A stretch of DNA of 64,000 nt from Prevotella sp. khp7 (GCF_900109055.1 NZ_FOIV01000002.1:310001-374000); one strand, 5' to 3'. Shown: positions 28,461-37,114, numbered from the stretch's first letter. The notes: generated from the letters alone by a model not told the origin. Numbers and translations are program-made.

Positions 28461-30321
28461 ACCTTTAAATGCACAAATAGGTACTTGGAAAAACTATTTG
28501 GCTTATCATGAAGTAAAGAGTATCTGCAAAGCAGGTGATGAACTCTTTGTACTAGCCTCTAATGGACTCTATCAGTATAATATCAACGACCAGAGCATCA
28601 CTACTTATGATAAGGTAAACGGACTTTCTGATACCCATATCACCCATATTGCTTGGAGTCAACAGGCTAAACGACTGATAGCAGTCTATCAGAACGCTAA
28701 TATCGACTTGATAGAGACTGATGGCGATATTATCAATATCTCTGCCCTCTACAATAAATCGATGACAGACAACAAGACTGTCAACAGCATTAGTATCGAG
28801 GGTATCTATGCTTATCTGCATTGTAGTTTTGGTATCGTAAAGGTAAACATGCAGAAAGCAGAAATTACTGATACCTATACACCAAACATGCCTGATTATC
28901 CTGTTGGTCTTACCCCTTATCAGGATCAATACGCTGAATACATCACTATGGTATCGACTCTGAACCCTGGAGGACCTATTTATAACCATTTCTACGAGTC
29001 GAAATTCATAAAAGGTATACTTTATACCACTGGTGGTTATTTTCTGCCCAGCATGCCCGATAATGAGTTTCCTGGCATTATTCAGACTTTCGACGGTAAT
29101 AACTGGACACTCTTTGAAGAAAACATCAATGAGAAGACAGGTTATGCTTATCTGGACATTTGCTGTATCGATGTTGATCCAATTAACGAAAAACATGTGT
29201 TTGCTGGAGGCAGATGTGGACTCTATGAATTTAACGATGGTAAGTTGGTAGCTTATTATAATAAGGATAATAGTCCATTGAAGAGTGCTAACGACAGAGG
29301 TACAGAACTGGGTAATGATTATCTGCTTATACTAGGCATTAAGTTCGATGCTCAGGGAAATCTTTGGGTGCTTAACAGTATGGCTCAAGGTGTGAGTCTG
29401 CTAGAACTTACGCCTGATCACCAATGGAAAGATCATCATCAGCCATTACTCACTGATAATACAGAAAATACGCTTCCAGGCCTTCGAGATATGACGATTG
29501 ATAGTCGTGGACTGCTATGGTTTGTCAATAATAACTGGCAGAATGCTGCTCTCTTCTGTTATGACATGCAGAACGATGTCCTTCTGAAATATGATAACTT
29601 TACCAATCAGGATGGACAGAAATATAATATAACCTGGGCCTATTGTGTGGTAGAGGATCGGGAGAATAACATTTGGATAGGAACTGACCAGGGCCCTTTT
29701 ATGATTAAGAAGTCAGAAGTAGGACAGCAAAATATTACATTTCAGCAAATAAAAGTTCCTCGTAATGATGGAACCAGCTATGCTGACTATCTGTTAAGTG
29801 GTGTTAGTATCAGCAGCATAGCTATCGATGGTGGTAATCGTAAGTGGTTTGGTACTAATGGTAGTGGTGTCTTTCTAATTAGCTCTGATAATCTTAACCA
29901 ACTCCAAAGCTTCACCACAAGCAATTCAAAGCTAATCAGTGATAATATTACCTCAGTAATTGTTAATCAACAGTCTGGCGAAGTGTTTTTCCTCTCAGAC
30001 AAAGGACTTTGCTCTTTTTATTCAGACGCTATAGAACCTAATGAAGAAATGACAAAGGATAATGTCTGGGCTTATCCGAATCCTGTATCACCTGATTATA
30101 CTGGACTTATTACCATTACTGGTTTATCTTTCGATGCGGATGTGAAAATCATAGCCTCAAATGGTGCTTTGATAGCTGAAGGAAGAAGCAATGGAGGACT
30201 CTTTACTTGGAATGGTTGTGATAAAAAAGGTAAGCGTGTAGCCAGTGGTGTCTATATGGTGATAACAGCTAACAGTGATGGTAAAAAAGGTACAGTTTGC
30301 AAGATAGCCATCATAAAATAA
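28390..30321 (+). CDS. Exported two-component-regulator-type beta-propeller, PorZ-like
   Basis: A 643-residue exported protein: signal peptide (to about residue 29, ending LPLNAQ), two seven-bladed propeller halves of repeated W-x-G or G-T-x-x-G blades (for example HITHIAWSQQ, ENNIWIGTDQGPFMIKK, RKWFGTNGSGVFLI), and a C-terminal domain with the PNPVSPDYTGLITITGL and GVYMV signatures of type IX secretion C-terminal domains. The N-terminus GTWKNYLAYHEV and length resemble PorZ, the surface component of the type IX secretion attachment complex. The assignment to PorZ instead of another propeller is likely but not certain. It lies 27 bases after rdgB and is probably co-transcribed. Confidence 0.8.
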   Translation: MKNRNYSIKRIVNWLLPFCFFTFLPLNAQIGTWKNYLAYHEVKSICKAGDELFVLASNGLYQYNINDQSITTYDKVNGLSDTHITHIAWSQQAKRLIAVYQNANIDLIETDGDIINISALYNKSMTDNKTVNSISIEGIYAYLHCSFGIVKVNMQKAEITDTYTPNMPDYPVGLTPYQDQYAEYITMVSTLNPGGPIYNHFYESKFIKGILYTTGGYFLPSMPDNEFPGIIQTFDGNNWTLFEENINEKTGYAYLDICCIDVDPINEKHVFAGGRCGLYEFNDGKLVAYYNKDNSPLKSANDRGTELGNDYLLILGIKFDAQGNLWVLNSMAQGVSLLELTPDHQWKDHHQPLLTDNTENTLPGLRDMTIDSRGLLWFVNNNWQNAALFCYDMQNDVLLKYDNFTNQDGQKYNITWAYCVVEDRENNIWIGTDQGPFMIKKSEVGQQNITFQQIKVPRNDGTSYADYLLSGVSISSIAIDGGNRKWFGTNGSGVFLISSDNLNQLQSFTTSNSKLISDNITSVIVNQQSGEVFFLSDKGLCSFYSDAIEPNEEMTKDNVWAYPNPVSPDYTGLITITGLSFDADVKIIASNGALIAEGRSNGGLFTWNGCDKKGKRVASGVYMVITANSDGKKGTVCKIAIIK

Positions 30322-30350
30322 AAATCCCCTCCTGATTAGGAGAGGAAAAG
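30321..30350. terminator. Bidirectional terminator between the PorZ-like gene and nadA
   Basis: Imperfect nine-base stem (TCCCCTCCT at 30325-30333 with AGGAGAGGA at 30338-30346) around GATT, between convergent genes, flanked by A-rich sequence on both sides. Confidence 0.7.
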
Positions 30351-30361
30351 AAGAATATTCA

Positions 30362-31306
30362 TCAGCTAAGTTCAAGCATCTTATTGATAGGTTTAACTGC
30401 TTCTTTAGCTATTTCTGAATCAATCTCTATCTGCGGACTTTCGTTTTTCAAACAATTATATACTTTTTCGAGTGTATTGAGTTTCATATACTGACACTCA
30501 TTACAACTGCATTCAAGACCACTCTCACTAATTTCAGGAGGAACTGGGATAAACTGCTTATCAGGACAAGTTCGTTGCATCTCATGCAGAATACCAGCCT
30601 CTGTAGCTACGATAAACTGCTTCTTATCACTCTGCTGAGCATATTTCAACATGGTAGCTGTCGATCCCTTTACCTCTGCTACAGCCAATACAGGAGCTTT
30701 ACACTCTAAATGAGCCATTACAACAGCTTCAGGATATTTTGCTTTTAATTCTAATATATTGGAAACAGAAAAGCGTTCATGTACATGACAACCACCATTC
30801 CAAAGCAACATCTGACGGCCTGTTACCTCATTAATATAATTGCCTAAGTTATAGTCAGGACCGAAAATAAGTTTGGCATCCTTTGGTAATTGATCAACAA
30901 CTTTCTTAGCATTACCACTTGTCACCACTACGTCAGTCAGTGCTTTTACAGCAGCTGTCGTATTCACATAACTGATAACCTGATAACCAGGATGCTCTTC
31001 TTTGAATTTCTTAAGATCTTCAGCCTTACAACTATCAGCCAATGAACAGCCAGCTTCTAAGTCAGGACATAGTACCATCTTGTCTGGTGAGAGCAACTTA
31101 CATGTCTCCGCCATGAAGTGAACACCACACATCACCATAGCCTTTGCATCAGTCTCTGCTGCTTTACGAGCCAAGGCCAGTGAGTCACCTACAAAGTCAG
31201 CAATATCCTGAATGTCTCCTATTGTGTAATAGTGAGCCAGAATAATAGCATCCTTTTCTTTGCAAAGTCTGCGAATCTCTGCTTTCAAATCCTCAGTTTT
31301 CAACAT
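30362..31306 (-). CDS. nadA: Quinolinate synthase
   Basis: A 314-residue [4Fe-4S] enzyme that condenses iminoaspartate with dihydroxyacetone phosphate to quinolinate in de novo NAD synthesis. The ATG at 31304-31306 is preferred to the adjacent upstream GTG. Three cluster-ligand cysteines are plausible in VMCGVHFMAETCK, in GCSLADSC and in CSCNECQYMKLNTLEK. LAHYYTIGDIQDIADFVGDSL is the usual N-terminal signature. No nadB or nadC is next to it in the window. It is transcribed away from the DnaA-box region at 31490. Confidence 0.96.
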   Translation of the reverse strand: MLKTEDLKAEIRRLCKEKDAIILAHYYTIGDIQDIADFVGDSLALARKAAETDAKAMVMCGVHFMAETCKLLSPDKMVLCPDLEAGCSLADSCKAEDLKKFKEEHPGYQVISYVNTTAAVKALTDVVVTSGNAKKVVDQLPKDAKLIFGPDYNLGNYINEVTGRQMLLWNGGCHVHERFSVSNILELKAKYPEAVVMAHLECKAPVLAVAEVKGSTATMLKYAQQSDKKQFIVATEAGILHEMQRTCPDKQFIPVPPEISESGLECSCNECQYMKLNTLEKVYNCLKNESPQIEIDSEIAKEAVKPINKMLELS

Positions 31307-31489
31307 CACAATATATTTATCTTTCTTTTTTTATTTATAATTAAAAAGAGAATAAGTAGTATGATATGCCGTTAATATCTTGATAACTTTTTATGCCTTT
31401 TCTTGTATAGTAAGTTATTCACTCATAACTAGTCATTATTAACTACTTATGTGAATTCTTATTGCTTGATAATGAATACCTAACACAGT

Positions 31490-31675
31490 TTATCCACATT
31501 TCTCAATTTTGGTGCAAAATTAATAAGTTTATATCTTTTTTCAGCAAAAAACGGTGGAAATCTTTAGAATTTCCCTCTAATAAACTTGTGGATATCCCCT
31601 TAGTCACCTTCCTATGAGTTAATTCTGTGGATAATAAACATAGTTTTCCACATAGTTATCAACAGTTTTTCAACA
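31490..31675. other. DnaA-box cluster, candidate oriC
   Basis: In a 410-base AT-rich gap (31310-31719) there are two perfect DnaA boxes: TTATCCACA at 31490-31498 and its complement TGTGGATAA at 31626-31634. One-mismatch boxes are at 31587-31595 (minus), 31644-31652 (TTTTCCACA) and 31656-31664 (TTATCAACA); a two-mismatch box is at 31667-31675. The segment 31300-31480 is strongly AT-rich and could be the unwinding element. The two parS sites lie 28 kb to the left. dnaA is not seen; in Bacteroidota oriC is often apart from dnaA. A regulatory cluster is an alternative. Confidence 0.6.
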
Positions 31676-31678
31676 ATT

Positions 31679-31715
31679 ATTTGGATTTTTGCTCACTTAG
31701 TGTTAACTTTGCATC
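31679..31715 (+). promoter_or_regulatory. Promoter of the TrmH-like gene with conserved TGCTCACTTA spacer
   Basis: TTTG at 31680-31683, 20 bases, TAACTTTG at 31704-31711; spacer TTTTTGCTCACTTAGTG. It directly abuts the last DnaA box of the cluster and leads into a leader of only a few bases before the ATG at 31720. Confidence 0.8.
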
Positions 31716-31719
31716 CAAG

Positions 31720-32253
31720 ATGAAGAAATTACGTACAATAGAAATGGAGCGCTTGTCTGTCGATGAGTTCAAACAGGCAGACAAGATATCATTAATAGTA
31801 GTGCTCGACGATGTACGTTCGATGCATAATGTAGGTAGTGTGTTTCGCACTGGTGATGCTTTCCGTATAGAAGGTATCTATTTGTGTGGTATTACTTCTA
31901 CACCTCCTATGGCTGAGATTCATAAAACTGCTCTTGGTGCAGAGGATAGTGTAAACTGGAAATATTTCGAAAAAGCTACGGAGGCTGTTGAAGCTTTGAA
32001 GTCTGAAGGTTATGAGGTTTATTCAGTAGAGCAGGCTCACGGATCAACCAAGTTACAATCATTTGTACCTTCTATAAATAAAAAGTATGCTGTTATTTTA
32101 GGCAATGAGGTAAAAGGTGTTCACCAAGAGGTAATTGACACTTCTGACGGATGTCTGGAAATACCACAATTTGGCACTAAACATTCTATGAACGTTTCTG
32201 TAACGGCAGGTATTATTATTTGGCACTTTGCTAAGACTCTCTTAAATCTTTAG
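31720..32253 (+). CDS. TrmH/SpoU-family RNA 2'-O-methyltransferase
   Basis: A 177-residue SPOUT methyltransferase. Motif 1 is DDVRSMHNVGSVFRTGDAF (near residues 28-46), motif 2 VILGNEVKGVHQEVI (near 125-139) and motif 3 IPQFGTKHSMNVSVTAGIIIW (near 149-169, with the knot-forming MNVSVTAG). The position fits a tRNA or rRNA 2'-O-methylase; the exact target cannot be told. The ATG at 31720 is chosen, since the longer frame from 31627 runs through the promoter and DnaA boxes. Confidence 0.93.
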   Translation: MKKLRTIEMERLSVDEFKQADKISLIVVLDDVRSMHNVGSVFRTGDAFRIEGIYLCGITSTPPMAEIHKTALGAEDSVNWKYFEKATEAVEALKSEGYEVYSVEQAHGSTKLQSFVPSINKKYAVILGNEVKGVHQEVIDTSDGCLEIPQFGTKHSMNVSVTAGIIIWHFAKTLLNL

Positions 32254-32270
32254 AAAAAAAATTATTCTTT

Positions 32271-32300
32271 TGTGTCACAAATTAGATATTGTTGCGTATA
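32271..32300 (+). promoter_or_regulatory. Candidate ECF-type promoter, likely autoregulatory
   Basis: TGTGT at 32271-32275 and CGTATA at 32295-32300 lie 19 bases apart just ahead of the ECF sigma gene at 32325. The same pair with identical spacing precedes the unrelated ECF sigma gene at 45988. The pattern resembles the TGTAAC/CGT boxes of other ECF promoters. Inference from two sites only. Confidence 0.4.
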
Positions 32301-32324
32301 TAGGATAAAAAGTAACACGAAAGA

Positions 32325-33002
32325 ATGACAACAGAGGAGTTTCAATACAACGCCGAAGTATTAAGGCAGCAACTGGTTAGTATAGCCCGTAGATACGTTG
32401 GGAATACTGACGAGGCTGAGGATGTTGCTCAGGATGCAATGGTAAAGCTTTGGCTGATGCACGACAAGCTTGTTGCTCCAATAGGTGGAATAGCCAGTGT
32501 ACTGACTCGAAACCTCTGTATAGACAATCTGCGTAGAAAACATGCTACTGTCGATATATCAAGATTGCCTGAAGAAGAAGATTTCAGCGATGATGGTGAA
32601 CAGATAGAGCAAATGCTTCAAATTATCGACACACTTCCCTCTACACAGCGTACTATACTCAAGATGCGACATCTGCAGGGGATGGAGATGAGGGAGATAG
32701 CTATGGTACTTGGCTCTTCTGAAGTTGCGGTACGCAAAACACTCAGTCGTGCTCGTTCGATGGTAAGAAAACGCCTCATGGCTCTTCTTGCTGCTGCCTG
32801 TATCATTGGGGCGGTTTCTATGGTAGCTGTTCATTGGAATCTTATTGGAGGAGGAGAAGAATATGTGGCCTATGTCTATGGTAAGAAGTATACTGATAAG
32901 ACCATAGTATTACAGGAAATGAATCACGCTATAAGTGAAATCACAGAGGACAATCCCCAGAACGAAATAGAAAGTCAGTTAAATGAATTATTTAGAGAGT
33001 AA
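32325..33002 (+). CDS. ECF sigma factor with C-terminal transmembrane extension
   Basis: A 225-residue sigma-70 factor. Region 2 is SIARRYVGNTDEAEDVAQDAMVKLWLM (about residues 18-44) and region 4 is TLPSTQRTILKMRHLQGMEMREIAMVLGSSEVAVRKTLSRAR (about 105-147). Unusually, residues 153-174 form a membrane segment (LMALLAAACIIGAVSMVAVHW) followed by a 50-residue tail with Tyr- and Glu-rich sequence (YVAYVYGKKYTDKT), which would face the periplasm. The ATG at 32325 follows a leader of 24 bases after the ECF-like promoter. Next gene, in the same operon, starts five bases past the stop codon. Sigma identity is firm; membrane anchoring is predicted from hydropathy. Confidence 0.9.
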   Translation: MTTEEFQYNAEVLRQQLVSIARRYVGNTDEAEDVAQDAMVKLWLMHDKLVAPIGGIASVLTRNLCIDNLRRKHATVDISRLPEEEDFSDDGEQIEQMLQIIDTLPSTQRTILKMRHLQGMEMREIAMVLGSSEVAVRKTLSRARSMVRKRLMALLAAACIIGAVSMVAVHWNLIGGGEEYVAYVYGKKYTDKTIVLQEMNHAISEITEDNPQNEIESQLNELFRE

Positions 33003-33006
33003 TAAT

Positions 33007-33435
33007 ATGAGACGAGTTATTTTTGTCATAATCATGTGGCTCTCATTAGTAGCTACAGTAAAGGCTCAAAGTGGCCTGAGTATTTCTCCTCTTTTCGAGG
33101 GAAAGATTATCCCTCAGGAACATTTGGTGGAGACGAGAGTCAAAGGAAGGGCACTGAGCAAGTATCAGCTCACATTCTTCCGTAGTGTGCGCTTCAGTAC
33201 GACAGATTCCAAAGAGTTTCGTCGTATCAGAAGTCTTGTAGAGCAAGATCAGCAGCGTAGTATCAGCAGCCAGAGTCAGAAACGTAATGGGGTGGAGACC
33301 ATCATGCTACAACTGCCAAAAGAGAATGGTCAAAATCGTTTTCTGTGCTTTAAGGGTCAGAAAACCGAGATAACGGTAATTTATATGGAAGGCTCGCTTT
33401 CCTCGTTTGATACATTAAAAAATATATTGAAATAA
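33007..33435 (+). CDS. Small exported protein, DUF6108-like
   Basis: A 142-residue protein with a signal peptide (VIFVIIMWLSLVATVKAQ) and a basic, Ser/Arg/Gln-rich body including RVKGRALSKYQLTFFRSVRF. It belongs by pattern to a short family seen beside ECF sigma genes in Bacteroidales (DUF6108), assigned with moderate confidence. The ATG at 33007 is preferred to the earlier in-frame ATG at 32983 because it gives a standard signal peptide; it is five bases after the sigma gene. It may be the periplasmic partner or a target of the neighbouring sigma factor. Confidence 0.78.
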   Translation: MRRVIFVIIMWLSLVATVKAQSGLSISPLFEGKIIPQEHLVETRVKGRALSKYQLTFFRSVRFSTTDSKEFRRIRSLVEQDQQRSISSQSQKRNGVETIMLQLPKENGQNRFLCFKGQKTEITVIYMEGSLSSFDTLKNILK

Positions 33436-33451
33436 TTAAAGACATAAGAAT

Positions 33452-34330
33452 ATGAAAAAGTTATTATTATTTTTATTACTGGCTAATACAATTACAGCCA
33501 ATGCTCAAGAAAAGAATGACACATTGACCATTCTTAAGCCTCAGAAAGTACGTATTATCACAGGTGACTCTATTCAGAAAATTAAGGTTTATGGCAGGGA
33601 GAACGATAATAGGTACACCTATGAGAATACCATACAGCTGGTAGACTCAAATTACGTAAGTTCTGTCGATATCAATAAAGATAAATGGAACTTCGATTTT
33701 ATGAGAAAACACAGCAAGGATACAGGTTATCCTTTAGAGCGCAATATTCTTCATACGTATCTTGGTTTTGGTCTGTGTCAGGGTGTTGGAGCCAACTATA
33801 ATGGTTCAATATCTATGGGCAGTTCTTGGGAAATCTCGTGGACCATCTTTGACTGTGAGAAATTTGGCTATGGCAAGCGTAGTGGCTACTCTTATGGATT
33901 TGGTCTTAATTGGCGTAATTATCGTATAGACAATCGCAGCCGTTTTGTCAAGCTCGACGATGGTAAGCTTACTCAGCAGAATTTACCTGAAGGTTATGAG
34001 AATGATTTCTCACGTATTAAAGTGTTCAGTTTGAATATACCCGTCATGTATCGCTATCGTGGTGATAAGGTAAGTTTCGGACTGGGTCCTGTTTTCAACT
34101 TCAATACTTATGCCAGCATCAAGAACAGATATCGCGATGCTGATGGAAAGAAACATAAGGAACTCTATAAACACATTCATCAACGTCCTGTAACAGTTGA
34201 TATCATGGCAAGTGTAAAATTCATAAATTGGGTTAGCATCTATGTTAAATACTCACCCATGACACTCTTCAGTTCGACCTACGGTGATGATATCAATTTC
34301 CATCCATTATCAATAGGTATTATTTTATAA
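33452..34330 (+). CDS. Putative outer-membrane beta-barrel protein
   Basis: A 292-residue protein with a signal peptide (MKKLLLFLLLANTITANAQ) and a body rich in aromatic residues with alternating hydrophobic pattern in about eight strands (for example LGFGLCQGVGANYNGSISMGSSWEISW; SYGFGLNWRNYRI; VSFGLGPVFNF). The C-terminal Leu-Ser-Ile-Gly-Ile-Ile-Leu ending is strand-like. It lies 16 bases after the DUF6108-like gene and completes a three-gene sigma operon. No exact family is recognised. Confidence 0.75.
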   Translation: MKKLLLFLLLANTITANAQEKNDTLTILKPQKVRIITGDSIQKIKVYGRENDNRYTYENTIQLVDSNYVSSVDINKDKWNFDFMRKHSKDTGYPLERNILHTYLGFGLCQGVGANYNGSISMGSSWEISWTIFDCEKFGYGKRSGYSYGFGLNWRNYRIDNRSRFVKLDDGKLTQQNLPEGYENDFSRIKVFSLNIPVMYRYRGDKVSFGLGPVFNFNTYASIKNRYRDADGKKHKELYKHIHQRPVTVDIMASVKFINWVSIYVKYSPMTLFSSTYGDDINFHPLSIGIIL

Positions 34331-34344
34331 AGGTGAAAATTTTT

Positions 34345-34377
34345 AAGGTGCCATCTCATTTTCTGAGGTGGCACTTT
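34345..34377. terminator. Bidirectional terminator
   Basis: Stem of AAGGTGCCATCTCA (34345-34358) with TGAGGTGGCACTTT (34364-34377), two G-U/mismatch positions, between convergent genes ending at 34330 and 34382, with T-rich sequence to the right. Confidence 0.75.
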
Positions 34378-34381
34378 TATT

Positions 34382-35116
34382 TTAATACTTTGAAAGATAC
34401 TCTTCGTCTGTTGTGGCAATAACAATGCTGTCGTTGGGTAATTCTTCTGAGCTGAGTAGTTCCAGCAGTCTAATACGATAGTTGTGATTGCGATAAATGG
34501 GACGATCAGATGGTGTAATACTAAGTCGCATTCTGCATTTGTAGGTGTTGAATTGCTGAGTTGTTTCATTAAAAGTGCGAAAAGACTCAAAATCTGAACC
34601 AATAATCTCATTAAGACCCATATCGAGTGTTTCACTACCATCTATAGCTCTTCCACAAAGAAAGTAATAGCCAGCAGAAGAATGTTCGTCTGGTGTCTGC
34701 ATAAGTACCCTCTGCACGTCCATCGTTACCTCGTGACAGCCTTCTGTACGTATTCCTACATATTCTTTGCTTAATATTTTTTTTAAAGCATAGGTATGAC
34801 TTGGACAATCAACTATATTCGGATCGGTGGTCGTCGCATTTAATAATAACTTATAACGATAGCCTTCTTCATAGGTAAAGCCATTGATTTCGTTAACTGA
34901 AAAAGCATCCATGCGCTTACCTGTGTCGTCGACTGCTTCCATCGCGAGTACTGAAGTAGCCCAAAAAGTGGAACTGAAAATATATTCCGGCTCAATAGTC
35001 ACTTCCATAGTGGTGGTTTTTGGTTTCCATTTTCCAGGATCGTCATCATCTAGTGAACAGGCTGTCAGACTAGTTGTCAGTAGCATCATTATTAACATTT
35101 TTATTTTCATCATCAT
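34382..35116 (-). CDS. Lipoprotein with DUF4377-like domain
   Basis: A 244-residue predicted lipoprotein: signal with lipobox LTACS (Cys near residue 20), an acidic linker (DDDDPGKW), a short beta-rich region (MEVTIEPEYIFSSTFWATSVL), then INGFTYEEGYRYKLLLNATT, a hallmark of DUF4377/HslJ-associated domains common in Bacteroidota. The second half (about 140-244) carries no motif I can name. No tight operon partners; it is convergent with the sigma operon and about 170 bases from the rubredoxin terminator. Confidence 0.75.
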   Translation of the reverse strand: MMMKIKMLIMMLLTTSLTACSLDDDDPGKWKPKTTTMEVTIEPEYIFSSTFWATSVLAMEAVDDTGKRMDAFSVNEINGFTYEEGYRYKLLLNATTTDPNIVDCPSHTYALKKILSKEYVGIRTEGCHEVTMDVQRVLMQTPDEHSSAGYYFLCGRAIDGSETLDMGLNEIIGSDFESFRTFNETTQQFNTYKCRMRLSITPSDRPIYRNHNYRIRLLELLSSEELPNDSIVIATTDEEYLSKY

Positions 35117-35246
35117 ACTATTTTATGGTTGTATGTCTATGAATATAACTGTCAACCCATAAATATACTGCACGCCGACTTTTATAATTATGATTCTTTA
35201 AGAAATAAGACAAATAGCTGATAGTTACTAGTTTAGTAAAAAGTGT

Positions 35247-35278
35247 AAATAGGGGTGCGCAGTGATGCGCGCCCCTAT
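35247..35278 (-). terminator. Terminator of the rubredoxin gene
   Basis: Fourteen-base arms (35247-35260 and 35265-35278, one G-U) around GTGA. It lies just past the rubredoxin stop codon on the minus strand. Confidence 0.75.
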
Positions 35279-35286
35279 TAGATTCA

Positions 35287-35442
35287 TTACTCAGGCTTGA
35301 AATTTTCCTTGCCTACGCCACAAATGGGGCATACCCAATCATCGGGAATGTCTTCAAACGCTGTTCCAGGGGCGATACCACCATCAGGATCTCCTACTGC
35401 GGGGTCGTAAATGTAACCGCAAACTTGGCAAACGTACTTCAT
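35287..35442 (-). CDS. Rubredoxin
   Basis: A 51-residue iron-sulfur-free iron protein too short to be obvious but unmistakable: it starts at ATG 35440-35442 ([20 protein letters not shown]) and its second half reads [15 protein letters not shown]. The two CxxCG motifs (Cys 5/8 and 38/41) bind one iron tetrahedrally. It carries electrons in anaerobic oxidative stress defence, usually for rubrerythrin or superoxide reductase, none of which is nearby. It is transcribed leftward with its own terminator; the GT9 gene starts 12 bases upstream on the same strand and so may be co-transcribed. Confidence 0.95.
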   Translation of the reverse strand: MKYVCQVCGYIYDPAVGDPDGGIAPGTAFEDIPDDWVCPICGVGKENFKPE

Positions 35443-35454
35443 AATCGTAAGTGT

Positions 35455-36507
35455 TTAGTTATTAATAAGGGTTAATATTCTCTCAACAATCCGTTCTGGC
35501 GGAATGTTTTGTAGACAAGCATAGTCGCCACGTTGGCAAGGCTTGTTACCAAAGATGCTGCACGGGCGACATTCAAGGTCAAGTTGTATGGCGTTATCCA
35601 TATTCTGGTTGAATCCTAAGAATCCTGCCATCGGATGGGTGGCTCCCCAGACACTGACTACGGGAATACCCGTCAGTGAAGCCAGATGCATATTTGCAGA
35701 GTCCATCGAGAGCATGGTGTCGAGGTGACTCATCAGGATAAGTTCCTGATACATTCCCTCACAATATCTGCCAACTGCGAGGCATTGGCGATACTGGGCT
35801 GTCCAAAGCGGGAAGTATTTATCTTCGTCTTCACCTCTTCCGAAAAGGAAGATACGAAGGTTGGGCACTTGTTGTATGAGCTGGAAAATGACCTGTTCCA
35901 TCAGTTTTGGCGGATAGATCTTACCTTGATGAGCTGCAAAAGGAGCAATGCCAACCCACTTCTCAAAACTCTTTCTGGGACCAATCTCCTTAGGTAGCAG
36001 ATTTAGATTTCCGCCCTCTTCTGGGAAGATGCTCTTGAATTTTCTGATATCGATAGGATATCCTAGACGAGTAAATACATCAGCATAATTCTCAAATGAT
36101 GTGGGAAGTTGTTTGCGTACCTTATTCCTGTAGGAAGTGAGTTTTCTACGCTGATGCTTGTGCTTGTTCACATGCTCTACGCGATAGCGCCCCAAATTGA
36201 AGCGCATGCGCAGATAGTCGGAGCGAAGCACACTATGTAGGTCGGCCACCTTAGTAAACTGCTTGGCCACAAGTCTTCTATAGAGCGCATTCAATCCTCT
36301 CACACCGTGGTACTCCTTTTTCAGATCGGCCTCCATGAAATTCACGTTAGGGGCCAAATCGTCAAAGAGCGGACGGGCAAATTTCTTGCTGAGCACCGTA
36401 ATGCGGATATCAGGGTACTGGGTAGCCAGCGCCCATACCACAGGTACAGTCATTGCCACGTCGCCAAGTGCAGAGAATCGTATGACTAATATATGCTCTT
36501 TCTTCAC
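35455..36507 (-). CDS. Glycosyltransferase family 9 (heptosyltransferase-like)
   Basis: A 350-residue GT9 enzyme of LPS core assembly. The N-terminus HILVIRFSALGDVAMTVPVVWALA has the family's conserved RFSALGD, and SMDSANMHLASLTGIPVVSVWGATHP (near residues 270-295) is the nucleotide-sugar binding motif. The acceptor is presumably the lipid A-core, but whether the donor is ADP-heptose is not certain. It is five bases downstream of the DUF4254 gene on the minus strand, a pairing seen in other Bacteroidota. Confidence 0.92.
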   Translation of the reverse strand: MKKEHILVIRFSALGDVAMTVPVVWALATQYPDIRITVLSKKFARPLFDDLAPNVNFMEADLKKEYHGVRGLNALYRRLVAKQFTKVADLHSVLRSDYLRMRFNLGRYRVEHVNKHKHQRRKLTSYRNKVRKQLPTSFENYADVFTRLGYPIDIRKFKSIFPEEGGNLNLLPKEIGPRKSFEKWVGIAPFAAHQGKIYPPKLMEQVIFQLIQQVPNLRIFLFGRGEDEDKYFPLWTAQYRQCLAVGRYCEGMYQELILMSHLDTMLSMDSANMHLASLTGIPVVSVWGATHPMAGFLGFNQNMDNAIQLDLECRPCSIFGNKPCQRGDYACLQNIPPERIVERILTLINN

Positions 36508-36511
36508 CTTA

Positions 36512-37114
36512 TTACTTTTTATAAAGTATAGGATTCGTAGAGGGGTCGTTGTACATCTTCATCTGGCGATACACCTTCATATACTTACGTCCAGCCTCGA
36601 TATCGTCGAGCAACTGGTCGATGGCCAGTGAGAGATCTTTTTGCTGTTCAAGAAGTACATCGAGTTTAGCTTTGCATCGTGCCACATGCTCAGCGTCAGC
36701 ATCCTTTCGGTCTACCTGTTCTTGCATATGGTATATCTTCAGGGCCAGAATGCTCAGTCTGTCTATTGCCCATGCTGGACTTTCTGTGTTCAGGCGGGCA
36801 TTTTTCTGAGGAACCACATTACTATAGTGCTGACGGAACCAAGAGTCTATCTCTTCTACCAAATCAGTACGATCCTGATTACTACGGTCTATGCGACGCT
36901 TCAGCGCAAGTGCTTCCACAGGGTCAATGTGAGGATCACGGATAATATCCTCGTAGTGCCACTGCACGGTATCAATCCAGCACTTCAGATAAAGACTGTG
37001 TTCAATGCTGTCTTTCTGATACGGGTTCTTAATCGGGGTATTGACGTCATCTGTAAGATGATAGTCAATTATAGCCCGATTGAAAATAGGGTTGGCTTGT
37101 TCTGTAAATGACAT
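36512..37114 (-). CDS. DUF4254 domain-containing protein
   Basis: A 200-residue cytosolic protein rich in helices and charged residues; DUF4254 is recognised from its central IIRDPHIDPVEALALKRRID-like region (about residues 60-80), the EIDSWFRQHY segment and the long coiled-coil near 130-175. The family's role is unproven, but it is regularly linked with GT9 genes, so a function in LPS or surface-glycan assembly is likely. It starts at ATG 37112-37114 and lies head to head with the acpP promoter region. Confidence 0.88.
   Translation of the reverse strand: MSFTEQANPIFNRAIIDYHLTDDVNTPIKNPYQKDSIEHSLYLKCWIDTVQWHYEDIIRDPHIDPVEALALKRRIDRSNQDRTDLVEEIDSWFRQHYSNVVPQKNARLNTESPAWAIDRLSILALKIYHMQEQVDRKDADAEHVARCKAKLDVLLEQQKDLSLAIDQLLDDIEAGRKYMKVYRQMKMYNDPSTNPILYKK

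Noticed and set aside
28552..29196. A 214-residue frame antisense to the PorZ-like gene
   Set aside because: Shadow of the coding strand; composition follows the reverse complement of a clear propeller gene.
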